64,000 nt of DNA from CAZFOB01 sp964520325 (GCA_964520325.1 CAZFOB010000018.1:1-64000), one strand, 5' to 3'; numbered from the stretch's first letter, positions 7,839-16,596 are shown. The notes: generated by a model not told the origin, from the sequence alone. Numbers and translations are program-made.

Positions 7839-8252
7839 TTAGGGGAGTAGCTCGAACGCGGGTGTGTGCGCGGGTTGCACGACGCTGAAGTGACGACGGT
7901 CGAAGGTCGCGATGCTCGTGATCTGGAGGCGTTCTGCCGCCGTCACGACGGATGCGTCGGCGGTTGTGAGGGGCAGGCTGCGGTATCGAGCCACGAGCTC
8001 GGCGATCCTCAGCCAGTCGGCTGCGCCCACCGACTCGGTGATCAGCTCCCCGGCAGCAAGGTCTCCGAGGAACCGGACCTCGGCTTCGGCTCCCAGCCGA
8101 GTTCCCAGCAGATATGTGACCTCGGTCACCACCAAGATCGGAACGAGCAGCGGACCGGGATGATTTTCGAGGAATCGCAACGCCTCCTCGTGATGCTGGT
8201 CGTCCTCATCGACGTAGGCGTACAGCGGACCAGCGTCGACGAGGACGGCTAT
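7839..8252 (-). pseudogene. vapC: VapC-type PIN-domain toxin lacking a normal start codon
   Basis: The frame encodes a complete PIN domain: VLVDAGPLYA, then VTEVTYLLG, then TTADASVVTAAERL and IATFDRRHF, so all four acidic positions are kept. No ATG, GTG or TTG lies before the first catalytic Asp. The first usable start is TTG at 8180, beyond that residue. The natural start position (about 8250-8255) reads GCG-ATA, overlapping the antitoxin stop. One base change from GTG-ATA would explain this: the same change turns a TGA into CGA in the antitoxin frame and moves its stop one codon on to the TAG. Either the toxin is silenced or translation uses ATA. The end points given assume ATA. Confidence 0.65.
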
Positions 8253-8470
8253 CGCTTCACCTCGTCGCGAAGGATCTCCTCGATCCTCTCGGAGATATCG
8301 CGCTGACCGCTCCGTCCAGCCTTGGCGGCCCGCAGGGTCCGCTGGGAGGTTCCGAGATGGCGTTCGAGTGCTTCCCGTGACAATTCGGAGATCGATATCC
8401 CACGACGCTCAGCCTCGTGGCGGAGCCGTGCGTCTAGATCCTCCGAGATCTTCACGGTGGTTCTCTTCAT
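8249..8470 (-). CDS. vapB: Ribbon-helix-helix (CopG-type) antitoxin
   Basis: 73 residues from the ATG at 8470. The N-terminus MKRTTVKISEDLDARLRHEA with ERRGISISELSREALERHL is a typical ribbon-helix-helix DNA-binding fold; the C-terminal tail (DISERIEEILRDEV) would bind the PIN toxin. An ATG at 8488 adds six residues but sits inside the operator palindrome and upstream of the likely -10 box, so the inner start is preferred. It should repress its own promoter through the overlapping palindrome at 8466-8491. Confidence 0.75.
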   Translation of the reverse strand: MKRTTVKISEDLDARLRHEAERRGISISELSREALERHLGTSQRTLRAAKAGRSGQRDISERIEEILRDEVKR

Positions 8471-8491
8471 GGTATGCCAGCATACCATGAA
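8466..8491 (-). promoter_or_regulatory. Palindromic operator/leaderless promoter at the antitoxin start
   Basis: Perfect 12-base arms TTCATGGTATGC and GCATACCATGAA with a two-base spacer. On the minus strand the sequence contains a TATGCT -10 box (8484-8479) eight bases before the ATG at 8470. A dimeric antitoxin bound here would cover both the -10 box and the start codon. Confidence 0.65.
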
Positions 8492-8506
8492 GGACGACGG
8501 CGTCCA

Positions 8507-9796
8507 TCAGTTCTCGCGTGCGCCCGGTTCGTACGCGACGCGCATGCGCTTGACGCCGGCGAGGAAGTTGGAGCGAAGACGCTCCGGCTCCTTCGCAAGA
8601 TCCATCTTTGGGATGCGTCGCATGAGCTCCTCGAAGAGTACGCGGAGCTCGAAGCGCGCGAGGTTCGCACCGAGGCAGAAGTGCTCGCCCTTGCCGAACG
8701 CGATGTGCTCGTTCGGCTTGCGGTCGACGATGAACTGGTCACCGGTGTCGCCGAAGACCTCCTCATCGCGGTTCGCGGACGGGTACCACAGCGTGACCTC
8801 CTCACCTTCCTTGATCTTCTGTCCGCGGATCTCGGTGTCCTTGGTGGCGACGCGCTCGAAGTGCATGACGGGCGACGTCCAGCGGACGATCTCCTCGATC
8901 GCGAGCGGCATGATGTCGGGGTTGTCGATCAGCTTCTGTCGCTGGTCGGGATTGTCCATCAAGGCGAGCATCCCGCCCGACGCCGAGTTCCGCGTCGTCT
9001 CGTTCCCCGCAATGATGAGTAGGAGGAACATCTGGAAGATCTCGCCGTTGTTGAGCGAGACGCCGTCTATGTCGGTGTTCACGAGCACCGTGAGGACGTC
9101 TTCGCGCGGGTCGGTCCGGCGCAGCTCGATGATGTCGCCCATGTACTGGAACAACTCCATCGTCCGCTGGATGTCCTCGGCGGTGATCTGGGTTTCGTCC
9201 ACCGCGAACTCGGGGTCGTCGAATCCCAGTGCACGGTTGGTGAGGTCGAACATCGCCTCCCAATCGCCTTCAGGCACGCCGACCATCTCGCAGATCACTT
9301 CGAGTGGGAGCTTGCGCGCGATGTCGATGACGAAGTCGCACTCGCCCTGCTCGATCACGTCGTCGATCATCCGACCGCAAAGCTTGCGAAGGTGTGGCTC
9401 CATCGCACGAACGGATTTGTGCGTGAAGCCCTTGTTGACGATCTGCCGCAAGAGTGTGTGTCGCGGCGGGTCGCTCATGATCATCATGCTTCCCCGCGGA
9501 TCCATGTAACCGATGCCGCCGCCCGTCGTCCCCTCGAGGTTGCGTTCGCGCATCGTCCGCCTGCCGTCGTTGTCGAGGATGATCCCCTTGCCCGAGACGA
9601 AGGTGACGGGATCGACGCCGACGTGGATCACGTCCTTGTACTTGGTGATGTTCCAGAACCCCTCACCCCACGAGCGCTCGTTCCAATGCACGGGTGCCTC
9701 GCGTCGCAGCGTCTTGAACGCTTCGTGGTGCTCACCGCGTAGGAAGAGATCGACGTCGGTGAGGTCGATCTGATCCGGAGTCATCTCGAGGGTCAT
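8507..9796 (-). CDS. Cytochrome P450, CYP125/CYP142-like
   Basis: 429 residues. I-helix AGNETTRNS near residue 262, ExxR in IEEIVRW near 300, haem loop FGKGEHFCLGANLARFEL near 372. The long N-terminal half with GYMDPRGSMMIMSDPPRHT and the AGNETTR form of the I-helix resemble the actinobacterial sterol 27-hydroxylase group. That assignment is by eye and would need a phylogeny. Reaction: terminal hydroxylation of a hydrophobic side chain, if the family call holds. A divergent acyl-CoA dehydrogenase pair begins 103 bases away, fitting side-chain oxidation. Confidence 0.85.
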   Translation of the reverse strand: MTLEMTPDQIDLTDVDLFLRGEHHEAFKTLRREAPVHWNERSWGEGFWNITKYKDVIHVGVDPVTFVSGKGIILDNDGRRTMRERNLEGTTGGGIGYMDPRGSMMIMSDPPRHTLLRQIVNKGFTHKSVRAMEPHLRKLCGRMIDDVIEQGECDFVIDIARKLPLEVICEMVGVPEGDWEAMFDLTNRALGFDDPEFAVDETQITAEDIQRTMELFQYMGDIIELRRTDPREDVLTVLVNTDIDGVSLNNGEIFQMFLLLIIAGNETTRNSASGGMLALMDNPDQRQKLIDNPDIMPLAIEEIVRWTSPVMHFERVATKDTEIRGQKIKEGEEVTLWYPSANRDEEVFGDTGDQFIVDRKPNEHIAFGKGEHFCLGANLARFELRVLFEELMRRIPKMDLAKEPERLRSNFLAGVKRMRVAYEPGAREN

Positions 9797-9884
9797 GGGT
9801 TCCTTCTTTCCTGTACTCGTGAGTTCAGCTTTCCGGCTAACGGTACGTCAGCGCTCGGCGACGCGTCAACGGCTACCCGACTTC

Positions 9885-9902
9885 TAGGATGGCGCCGTCA
9901 TG
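9885..9902 (+). promoter_or_regulatory. Leaderless promoter (TAGGAT) for the acyl-CoA dehydrogenase pair
   Basis: TAGGAT at 9885-9890 is nine bases before the ATG at 9900. Confidence 0.42.
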
Positions 9903-11060
9903 GATCTCCGATACACCCCCCACGAGCTTGCGTTCCGCGACGAGGTGCGCGTCTGGCTCGGCGAGGTCCTTCCCGGCTTTCCGCCAACGCCCGAGCCCGC
10001 TGATTGGGATGGACGCCGCAAGTACGACGCGAACTGGCAGCGTCTGCTCCACGAAGCCGGGTACGCGGGGATCCATTGGCCCGCCGAGTTCGGCGGACGC
10101 GGCGCCACACCGACCGAGAACCTGATCTTTCTCGAGGAGAGCGAGCGCGCGGGCGCGCCGTACGTCGGTGTGAACTTCGTCGGACTCCTCCACGCGGGGC
10201 CAACGCTGATCGCCGAAGCATCGGACGAACAACGCTCCGCCCACTTGCCGCGGATCCTGTCGGGCGACGAGGTGTGGTGCCAGGGATTCAGCGAGCCCGG
10301 CGCCGGATCCGACCTGGCGTCCCTACAGTGCAAGGCTGTGCGCGTCGACGACGAGTACGTCGTGAACGGCTCCAAGATCTGGACGTCGTTCGCACAGGTT
10401 GCCGACTACTGCGAGCTCTTGGTGCGCACCGACACTGACGCACCGAAGCACCGGGGTATCACGTGGCTCATCTGCCCGATGGAGCTACCCGGCATCGAGA
10501 TCCGTCCGATCAACACGATCCAGGGGTCGTCGGAATTCAGCGAGATTTTCTTCACCGACGTTCGCATCCCGGTCGCGAATCGCGTCGGCGAGGAGAACGA
10601 TGGCTGGCGGGTCGCCATGGTCACGTTCTCCTTCGAGCGTGGCACTGCGTTCATCTCCGAGCTCATCCAGTCGATGCTGCTGCTCCGCCGCCTCGTCGAC
10701 ATCGCGAAACGCAACGGTGTTTGGGACGACGGTGGTGTGCGGCGGGAGCTTGCGCATCTGGGGGCCGATCTCGACGCGTTGTGGGCCTTGACCAAACGCA
10801 ACGTGACGCAGGCCGAACGGGATGGAGTCCCGGGTCCCGGTGGTTCGGTCTTCAAGCTGCATTACTCCGAGGTCCGTCACAAGATGGGCGACCTCGCGAT
10901 GCGCATCCTCGATCGTGCGGCGATCACGCTTGGCGATGACGAGGCATCCGAGCATGTTCGCGGGTGGATGCACGCGATGTCGCTGAGCATCGCAGCCGGC
11001 ACATCGCAGATCCAGCGGAACATCGTGGCCGAGCGTGTGCTCGGCCTGCCGAAGGGGTGA
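9900..11060 (+). CDS. Acyl-CoA dehydrogenase (FadE type), first subunit
   Basis: 386 residues with the three-domain flavoprotein layout: an N-terminal helical part (WPAEFGGRGATPTENLIFLE), the FAD/substrate middle (CQGFSEPGAGSDLASLQCKA, then GSKIWTSFAQVAD) and a helical C-terminus ending AGTSQIQRNIVAERVLGLPK. It introduces an alpha-beta double bond into an acyl-CoA. A second, more divergent dehydrogenase follows after 22 bases. Such adjacent pairs in actinobacteria often form alpha2beta2 enzymes for sterol side chains (FadE28-FadE29 type); this is family knowledge applied by context. Confidence 0.88.
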   Translation: MDLRYTPHELAFRDEVRVWLGEVLPGFPPTPEPADWDGRRKYDANWQRLLHEAGYAGIHWPAEFGGRGATPTENLIFLEESERAGAPYVGVNFVGLLHAGPTLIAEASDEQRSAHLPRILSGDEVWCQGFSEPGAGSDLASLQCKAVRVDDEYVVNGSKIWTSFAQVADYCELLVRTDTDAPKHRGITWLICPMELPGIEIRPINTIQGSSEFSEIFFTDVRIPVANRVGEENDGWRVAMVTFSFERGTAFISELIQSMLLLRRLVDIAKRNGVWDDGGVRRELAHLGADLDALWALTKRNVTQAERDGVPGPGGSVFKLHYSEVRHKMGDLAMRILDRAAITLGDDEASEHVRGWMHAMSLSIAAGTSQIQRNIVAERVLGLPKG

Positions 11061-11082
11061 GGTACTTGTCGAGAGTCCCTGC

Positions 11083-12003
11083 GTGAATTTCGACCTCGGC
11101 CCCCACGAGCTCGCGCTCCGGGACGGCATCCGCGAGCTGTGCCTCCGCCGTTTCCCGATCGAGCGTGTACGAGAAGGCTTCGACAGGGATGCCTGGCGGA
11201 CGCTCGGCGAGGCCGGTGTGTTCTCACTGCGGCTCCCCGAGGATCAGGGTGGCGTCGGTCTCGGCATGACCGAGGCGGTCATCGTCTTCCAGGAGCTCGG
11301 ACGCGCACTCGTGCCCGGTCCCCTCGTCGCGTCGCATCTTGCGGCTGGGATCGCCGAGGGCGCAGCGACCGGCGAGCGTGTCGTCACGCTGTATGACGAC
11401 TCCGGTGTGATCGAGTTCGGGACAGAGTCCGATCTCGCGATGTCGATCCTCGATGACAAGGTGTTCTTGCTGAGCGATCCCGGCGGAGCGCCGCTCGACC
11501 CGCTCGATCCGCTTACGCCGATCGTTCGCCACGAGGGTTCCGTGAACGGTCAGGGCGTGCTCGCGAACGGCATCAAGCTCCGCCGCGAAGGCACGGCGCT
11601 CTCGGCTGCGCTCTCGAGCGGCATCGCTTCGCGGACCGTCGAGCTGGCCGTTGCGTATGCGATGCAGCGCGAACAGTTCGGCAAGCCCATCGGCACGTTC
11701 CAAGCCATCAAGCACATCTGCGCGGACATGCTTGTGCGCGCCGAGGTTGCCCGCTGTGCCGTCGATGCCGCGGGCGTACTCCTGGACGAGGACGATCCGT
11801 CCGCCGGTGCGGCCGTCGCCGGTGCGAAGCTGCTCAGCTCAGAGGCGGCGATAGCGAACGCGAAGGCGTGCATCCAGGTCCACGGTGGGATGGGGTTCAC
11901 GTGGGAGGTCGATGCGCACCTCTACCTGAAGCGCGCAGCTGTGCTCGCGACGTCGTTCGGCGGCATCGATGCCCAGGCCGAGCTCGTCGCGACCTCGCTG
12001 TAG
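11083..12003 (+). CDS. Acyl-CoA dehydrogenase (FadE type), second subunit
   Basis: 306 residues from the GTG at 11083 (VNFDLGPHELALRDGIREL); the start is chosen because similarity begins here and it lies just after the previous gene. Shorter than usual (about 380) because the middle beta domain is reduced, as in the smaller partner of heteromeric sterol FadE pairs. The C-terminal part is typical: REQFGKPIGTFQAIKHICAD and AKACIQVHGGMGFTWE, the last Glu being a candidate catalytic base. Likely the partner of the preceding gene. Confidence 0.82.
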   Translation: MNFDLGPHELALRDGIRELCLRRFPIERVREGFDRDAWRTLGEAGVFSLRLPEDQGGVGLGMTEAVIVFQELGRALVPGPLVASHLAAGIAEGAATGERVVTLYDDSGVIEFGTESDLAMSILDDKVFLLSDPGGAPLDPLDPLTPIVRHEGSVNGQGVLANGIKLRREGTALSAALSSGIASRTVELAVAYAMQREQFGKPIGTFQAIKHICADMLVRAEVARCAVDAAGVLLDEDDPSAGAAVAGAKLLSSEAAIANAKACIQVHGGMGFTWEVDAHLYLKRAAVLATSFGGIDAQAELVATSL

Positions 12004-12007
12004 GCGC

Positions 12008-12850
12008 TCAGAGGCCGAGGAGCTTCTCGCTTTCGTCCCACAACCGGCGCGCAGCCGCGTCGTCCCGCGCCGCGCTCGACGACTTCGCCGGTTTCGATTT
12101 TGCGTAGTAGCCGCCGGTCGTCCCTTCGACGGTCGGTGAGGTCGCGAGGTGGATCGACGTGCGCGCGCCTTGGGCCGGCGACTTGAAGAAGACGCTGCCG
12201 ATCGTCACGCCGATGGCGATGAAGCCCTTGCTGTCACCATCCCTCGCGAAGCCCGTGCGGACCGTCCCCGGATGGAGGCTGTTGGCAGTGACGCCGGTGC
12301 CCTCGAGACGGCGTGCGAGCTCCTTCGTGAACAGGATGTTGCACAGCTTCGAGGTGCCGTACACGCGCATGCCGCGGTAGGAGTGTTCGCTTTGCAGGTC
12401 GTCGAAGTCGAGGCGTCCGCCGCGGTGGGCCGTTGACGCGACGTTGACGATGCGCGCGGGCGCCGACGCTTTGATCTTGTCGACGAGGAGACTCGTCAGC
12501 AGGAACGGGCCGAGGTGATTCACCTGGAACGTCGTCTCGAACCCGTCCGCGGTCACCGAGCGTTCGCTCTGCATCAGTCCGGCGTTGTTCACGAGAACGT
12601 GCAGGTTCGGATACCGCTCGTCGAACGCATTCGCGAATCGCCGGACGTCGTCCAGCTTGGCGAGATCGAGCGTCATGACGGTGACGTCGGCGCCGGGCTG
12701 GCGATGATGGATCTCCTGGATGGCGGCGGCACCCTTGGCTTCGTCACGTGAGGTGATGACGACCTTGGCGCCCCGCCGCGCAAGGTCGGCGGCCGTCTCC
12801 AGTCCGATGCCGGTGTTGGCGCCTGTCACGAGGACGGTCTTGCCCCTCAT
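12008..12850 (-). CDS. Short-chain dehydrogenase/reductase, retinol-dehydrogenase-like
   Basis: 280 residues from the ATG at 12850. TGANTGIG at residues 9-16 binds the dinucleotide, LVNNAG is near 87, and YGTSKLCNIL near 158 supplies the YxxxK catalytic pair; SLHPGTVRTGF is also typical. Oxidises or reduces an alcohol/ketone with NAD(P)(H). The start overlaps the stop of the upstream acyl-CoA ligase by four bases, so the two are co-translated. Substrate unknown. Confidence 0.85.
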   Translation of the reverse strand: MRGKTVLVTGANTGIGLETAADLARRGAKVVITSRDEAKGAAAIQEIHHRQPGADVTVMTLDLAKLDDVRRFANAFDERYPNLHVLVNNAGLMQSERSVTADGFETTFQVNHLGPFLLTSLLVDKIKASAPARIVNVASTAHRGGRLDFDDLQSEHSYRGMRVYGTSKLCNILFTKELARRLEGTGVTANSLHPGTVRTGFARDGDSKGFIAIGVTIGSVFFKSPAQGARTSIHLATSPTVEGTTGGYYAKSKPAKSSSAARDDAAARRLWDESEKLLGL

Positions 12851-14364
12851 GCGTAGACCTTCTTGAGGTCCTGCTTGAGAATCTTGCCCGCGAGGTTGCG
12901 GGGAAGTACGTCGGTGATCTCGAGCTGCTCGGGGATTGCTTGCATGCGCAGCCCTTTCTCCTTCAGGAACTCGCGCATCTCCTCTATCTCGAGAGCATCC
13001 TCGAGAGCATCGGCCTTCGGGACCACGACCGCGCACGCGCGTTCTCCCGATGTTGCATCGGGTAGCCCGATCACCGCGACGTCGGCGACCTTCGGATGCG
13101 TGAACAGCAGGTCCTCGACCTCCTTCGCCGAGATGTTCTCGCCCTTGCGGATGATGATGTCCTTCACGCGTCCGGTGATTATCACGTATCCGTCATCGAG
13201 GCGGCCGAGGTCTCCGGTGCGGAAGTAGCCATCCTCGTCGAAGGCGTCGGCGTCGAGTGAGCTGTCGAGATAGCCCTTCATCACCTGTGGTGCCTTCGCG
13301 CGGATCTCGCCTTCTTCGCCCGGTTCGGCGATCTCGCCGTCGAGAGTGACGAGCTTGAGCTCCACACCCGGCATCGGGCGCCCTTCCGTATTCGCGAGCT
13401 TGTCGTCCGGATCGTCGGCGCGCGCCATGGTGAGGATCGGCGCTTCCGTCAGTCCGTACCCGGACAGGATCGGCGCGCCCATCTCCTCCTTCATGTCGTG
13501 ATGCAGCTGCGGCGGCTTCGGCGCCCCGCCGCCGGGGAAGTTGCGCACGTTCGGGAAGAGTGGTGCGCCGGGGTCTTCGCGCTGCGCGTTCAGGTACGCC
13601 ATGTGGAAGATCGTTCCCGAGCCGGCGATCGTGACGTCCTGCTCCTTGAAGAACTCGACGGTTGCCAACGGGTCGAACGCCGCCATCACGAGATGGACGA
13701 GGCCGACCATCAGCCCGGAGCCGAGCCAGATCGGTCCGGCGATGTGGGTGAACGGGAAGATGAGGCCGTTGCGATCTCCGGGCACGAGCGCGAGACAGTC
13801 AGCCATCCCCTTGGACGCGGCGAGGATCGTCGCGTCGGTGTGCTGCGCACCCTTCGGGTCGGCCGTCGAGCCCGAGGTGTAGAAGAGCCAGCGCACGGGA
13901 GGCTCAGCCGGAGGATCCCACGGTTCCAAAGTGGACGGATCGCCGGTCGGGATGGGCCCCTCACACACGAGGACCTCGACACCGCCACCGATCTGCTTGC
14001 CCATCGACTCGAAGTCGAAGCCGCGATAGACACCCGGGACGATCAGCAGCTGCGGCTTGGCCTCTCGAGCGATGAAGCCGACCTCGCGCTCGCGGTAGAT
14101 GGGCAGGATCGGGTTCTGGATCGCACCGAGGCGCGACAGCGCAGCGACGAGGACGAACGCATGATTCGTCGTCGGAAGGATCCACGAGACGACCGTGCCT
14201 TCACGCACGCCGAGTGCCTGAAGCCCGGCCGCGGCCGACTCTGCTTCGTTTCGGTACTGCGCGAATGTCAGTGGGGTGCGCGACTCGTCGATGACCATCG
14301 GATCATCTGGGGTGGCCTCGGCACGCTTACAGATGAGATCCCACAGGGTTGGTGCTTCGAGCAT
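12847..14364 (-). CDS. AMP-forming acyl-CoA synthetase
   Basis: 505 residues. FYTSGSTADPKGAQ near residue 165 is the phosphate loop, SGYGLTEAPIL near 300 the adenine motif, YFRTGDLGRLDDGYV near 383 the hinge, and PRNLAGKILKQDLKK near 495 the catalytic lysine. The N-terminal half resembles cyclohexanecarboxylate-CoA ligase-type enzymes. Activates an organic acid to its CoA thioester. Forms an operon with the downstream dehydrogenase. Divergent from the metallo-hydrolase gene, with 40 bases between the two starts. Confidence 0.85.
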   Translation of the reverse strand: MLEAPTLWDLICKRAEATPDDPMVIDESRTPLTFAQYRNEAESAAAGLQALGVREGTVVSWILPTTNHAFVLVAALSRLGAIQNPILPIYREREVGFIAREAKPQLLIVPGVYRGFDFESMGKQIGGGVEVLVCEGPIPTGDPSTLEPWDPPAEPPVRWLFYTSGSTADPKGAQHTDATILAASKGMADCLALVPGDRNGLIFPFTHIAGPIWLGSGLMVGLVHLVMAAFDPLATVEFFKEQDVTIAGSGTIFHMAYLNAQREDPGAPLFPNVRNFPGGGAPKPPQLHHDMKEEMGAPILSGYGLTEAPILTMARADDPDDKLANTEGRPMPGVELKLVTLDGEIAEPGEEGEIRAKAPQVMKGYLDSSLDADAFDEDGYFRTGDLGRLDDGYVIITGRVKDIIIRKGENISAKEVEDLLFTHPKVADVAVIGLPDATSGERACAVVVPKADALEDALEIEEMREFLKEKGLRMQAIPEQLEITDVLPRNLAGKILKQDLKKVYA

Positions 14365-14388
14365 CAGGTGCGCCTCCTTGCGTCGGCG

Positions 14389-14407
14389 TATGCTACCGAC
14401 CTCGATG
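14389..14407 (+). promoter_or_regulatory. Near-leaderless promoter (TATGCT) for the metallo-hydrolase gene
   Basis: TATGCT at 14389-14394 is ten bases before the ATG at 14405, within the short divergent gap. Confidence 0.4.
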
Positions 14408-15619
14408 TCGGATCAGCCGAGCGTCGTCGCAGCGGTGCAGCAGCGCGGGTTCTTCGGGGGCGGGGAGCCGAAGGAAGTGGCGCCGCGCACCTTCCACGTG
14501 CCGACGATGGCCAACTCCACCTCGTTCATCACCGACGACGGGATCGTGATGGTCGACTGCGGCGTGGTCCAGGTTGGCCCGCACATCCACAAGGCGGTTC
14601 GGGGGTACACCGACGAAGAGCTCCACACCGTGATCTACACGCACGGTCACGTCGACCACTGCATGGGTCTTGCGCCGTGGCTCGAGGAGGGACGTCCGCG
14701 GATCGTCGCTCACGAGAACGTTCCCAAGAGATTCAACCGCTACCTGCGCACGATCGGCCTCCAGGAGCACATCAACAAGATCCAGTTCGGCTTCGAGGAC
14801 ATGCGCTGGCCGGCCGACTACGTCTTCCCCGACGTCACCTACGACGACCAGCTCACGCTGCGCATCGGTGGCGAAGTCTTCGAGCTGCACCACGGCATGG
14901 GCGAGACCGATGACGCGACGTGGATATGGGCGGCCGACCGCGGCATCCTCGCGTCCGGCGATTTCTGGATCTCGTGCGTGCCCAACTGCGGCAATCCGCA
15001 GAAGGTGCAGCGCTATCCCGAAGAATGGGTCACCGCGTTCGAGCAGATGATCCCGTTGGGGGCCGAGCTGCTGCTTCCCGGACACGGTCCGCCGATCGAA
15101 GGTGCGGCGGAGGTACGCGGCGCGCTCAGCGACGCCGCCGACTACCTCCGCTCGATCATCCAGCAGACCTACGACGCCATGAACGAGGGACTTCCTCACG
15201 ACGAGATCGTTGCTCGGGTGAAGGCTCCGGAAGCTTTCGCCGATCGTCCCTACCTGCAGCCGGTGTACGACCGTCCTGAATTCATCGTGCGCAATCTCAT
15301 CCGTTTGCACTGGGGATGGTGGGACGGCTACCCGGGCAACCTCATGCCGTCGCCGGAGAAGACGCGCGCCAGGGAGATCGCCTCACTCGCCGGGGGAGTG
15401 GACAAGCTCGTCGAGCGCGCACGCGCCCTTGCGGACGAGGACATCGCACTCGCGTGTCACCTCGCGGAGTGGGCCGTGCTCGCCGACCCGGACAACCGCG
15501 ATGCCCAGGCGTGTTCGCGCGACCTGTTCCGTGCGCGCGCGAACGACGAATCCTCGCTCATGGGTCGTGGCATCTTCATGCACGCCGTGCGCGAAGCGAA
15601 GAAAGCCCTCGGCGACTAG
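14405..15619 (+). CDS. Metallo-beta-lactamase-fold hydrolase with alkylsulfatase-like dimerisation region
   Basis: 404 residues from the ATG at 14405. IYTHGHVDHCMG near residue 80 is the HxHxDH zinc motif; later ligands are visible in LHHGMGETDDATW, GILASGDFW and LLLPGHGPPI. After about residue 250, HWGWWDGYPGNLMPSPEKTR and following helices match the alkylsulfatase (BDS1/SdsA1) dimerisation domain. Likely hydrolyses an ester or sulfate ester. No signal peptide is evident, whereas secreted alkylsulfatases have one. Substrate unknown. Confidence 0.8.
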   Translation: MSDQPSVVAAVQQRGFFGGGEPKEVAPRTFHVPTMANSTSFITDDGIVMVDCGVVQVGPHIHKAVRGYTDEELHTVIYTHGHVDHCMGLAPWLEEGRPRIVAHENVPKRFNRYLRTIGLQEHINKIQFGFEDMRWPADYVFPDVTYDDQLTLRIGGEVFELHHGMGETDDATWIWAADRGILASGDFWISCVPNCGNPQKVQRYPEEWVTAFEQMIPLGAELLLPGHGPPIEGAAEVRGALSDAADYLRSIIQQTYDAMNEGLPHDEIVARVKAPEAFADRPYLQPVYDRPEFIVRNLIRLHWGWWDGYPGNLMPSPEKTRAREIASLAGGVDKLVERARALADEDIALACHLAEWAVLADPDNRDAQACSRDLFRARANDESSLMGRGIFMHAVREAKKALGD

Positions 15620-15698
15620 CCGTATCGACCAGAAGGTTGTCGTTAGTTCGCGTTCGCCTTGGCGGCTCTCGCTTGGCGGCGAAGGCTCTTCTTCGGCC

Positions 15699-16568
15699 CT
15701 AACCCTCGAACTCGCCTCGGCCGAGCTGCTCGCGGATCGGTGTGAAGGCGGGCTGCATCAGCGTTCGGCGCTGCCAGTTACCACCGTCGACGACGAGCGT
15801 CGAACCCGTGATGTACGCCGCGTACGGCGATGCGAGGAACGTCGCAGCCCAACCGAACTCGCGCGGGAGACCGACGCGTCCCGCGGGGATGGTCGCGCCT
15901 TCGGCGCCGCCGCGTCCCGGCACGTTCCTGATCTGTTCCGGCTCGTCGTCGTGCGGGATGAGGCCGGGGACGAGGTAGTTCGCGCGGATCCCGTACGGCG
16001 CCCACTCGATCGCGAGCGTTTCCGTCAGGTTCTTCACGCCGGCCTTCGACGCGGCTGAATGCGCGAACCCCGGACCGCCCGTCCACGAGTACGACGCGCC
16101 GATGTTGACCATCGCGCCCGGCGTGCCCGCCGCGATGTGCCTGCGTCCGAACTCGCGTGAGCAGAAGAATGTTCCGTCGAGGATGATGCGCGTCACCGCG
16201 CGCCAACCGTTCGGTGAGAGGTCTTCGGCCGGCGTCGGGAAGTTCCCGGCGGCGTTGTTGATAAGGACGTCGGCCAGACCGAGCTGCGTCTCGATGCTGT
16301 CAAAGGCCGCGGCGACCTGGTCTGGTTCGCGTACATCGCACCCGACGGCGATGGCCTTGCCTCCAAGGGCAACGATGGCACCAAGGCCCGCTGCGTGGTG
16401 GTCGGGACTCCGAGAGACGATCGCGATCCTCGCGCCGAGGCGCGCAAACTCGATCGCGATGCCCTTGCCCAATCCGGTGCCCCCGCCCGTAACGATGACC
16501 AACTGTCCGTCGAAGGTTCCGTCGGGAAGCGCGGATGCGCCTTCGGGAGGCGGAGAGGTGAGTCCCAT
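15699..16568 (-). CDS. SDR of the 2,4-dienoyl-CoA reductase type
   Basis: 289 residues from the ATG at 16568. TGGGTGLGKGIA near residue 27 is the cofactor motif, and NNAAGNFPTPAEDLSPNGWR near 105 is the block shared by 2,4-dienoyl-CoA reductases. The canonical YxxxK tyrosine is replaced: the region reads FAHSAASKAGVKNLTETLA, with Ser four residues before the Lys, as in several dienoyl-CoA reductases. It would reduce 2,4-dienoyl-CoA intermediates during oxidation of unsaturated acyl chains. Divergent from the next ligase with only 25 bases between starts. Confidence 0.8.
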   Translation of the reverse strand: MGLTSPPPEGASALPDGTFDGQLVIVTGGGTGLGKGIAIEFARLGARIAIVSRSPDHHAAGLGAIVALGGKAIAVGCDVREPDQVAAAFDSIETQLGLADVLINNAAGNFPTPAEDLSPNGWRAVTRIILDGTFFCSREFGRRHIAAGTPGAMVNIGASYSWTGGPGFAHSAASKAGVKNLTETLAIEWAPYGIRANYLVPGLIPHDDEPEQIRNVPGRGGAEGATIPAGRVGLPREFGWAATFLASPYAAYITGSTLVVDGGNWQRRTLMQPAFTPIREQLGRGEFEG

Positions 16569-16578
16569 TTCCACACAG

Positions 16579-16596
16579 TACGATGCCCTCCGTATG
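16579..16596 (+). promoter_or_regulatory. Leaderless promoter (TACGAT) for the CaiC-like ligase
   Basis: TACGAT at 16579-16584 lies nine bases before the ATG at 16594. Confidence 0.42.

Noticed and set aside
8322..9509. 395-codon plus-strand frame over the antitoxin and second P450
   Set aside because: Ser/Arg-rich antisense shadow; the P450 motifs are on the other strand.
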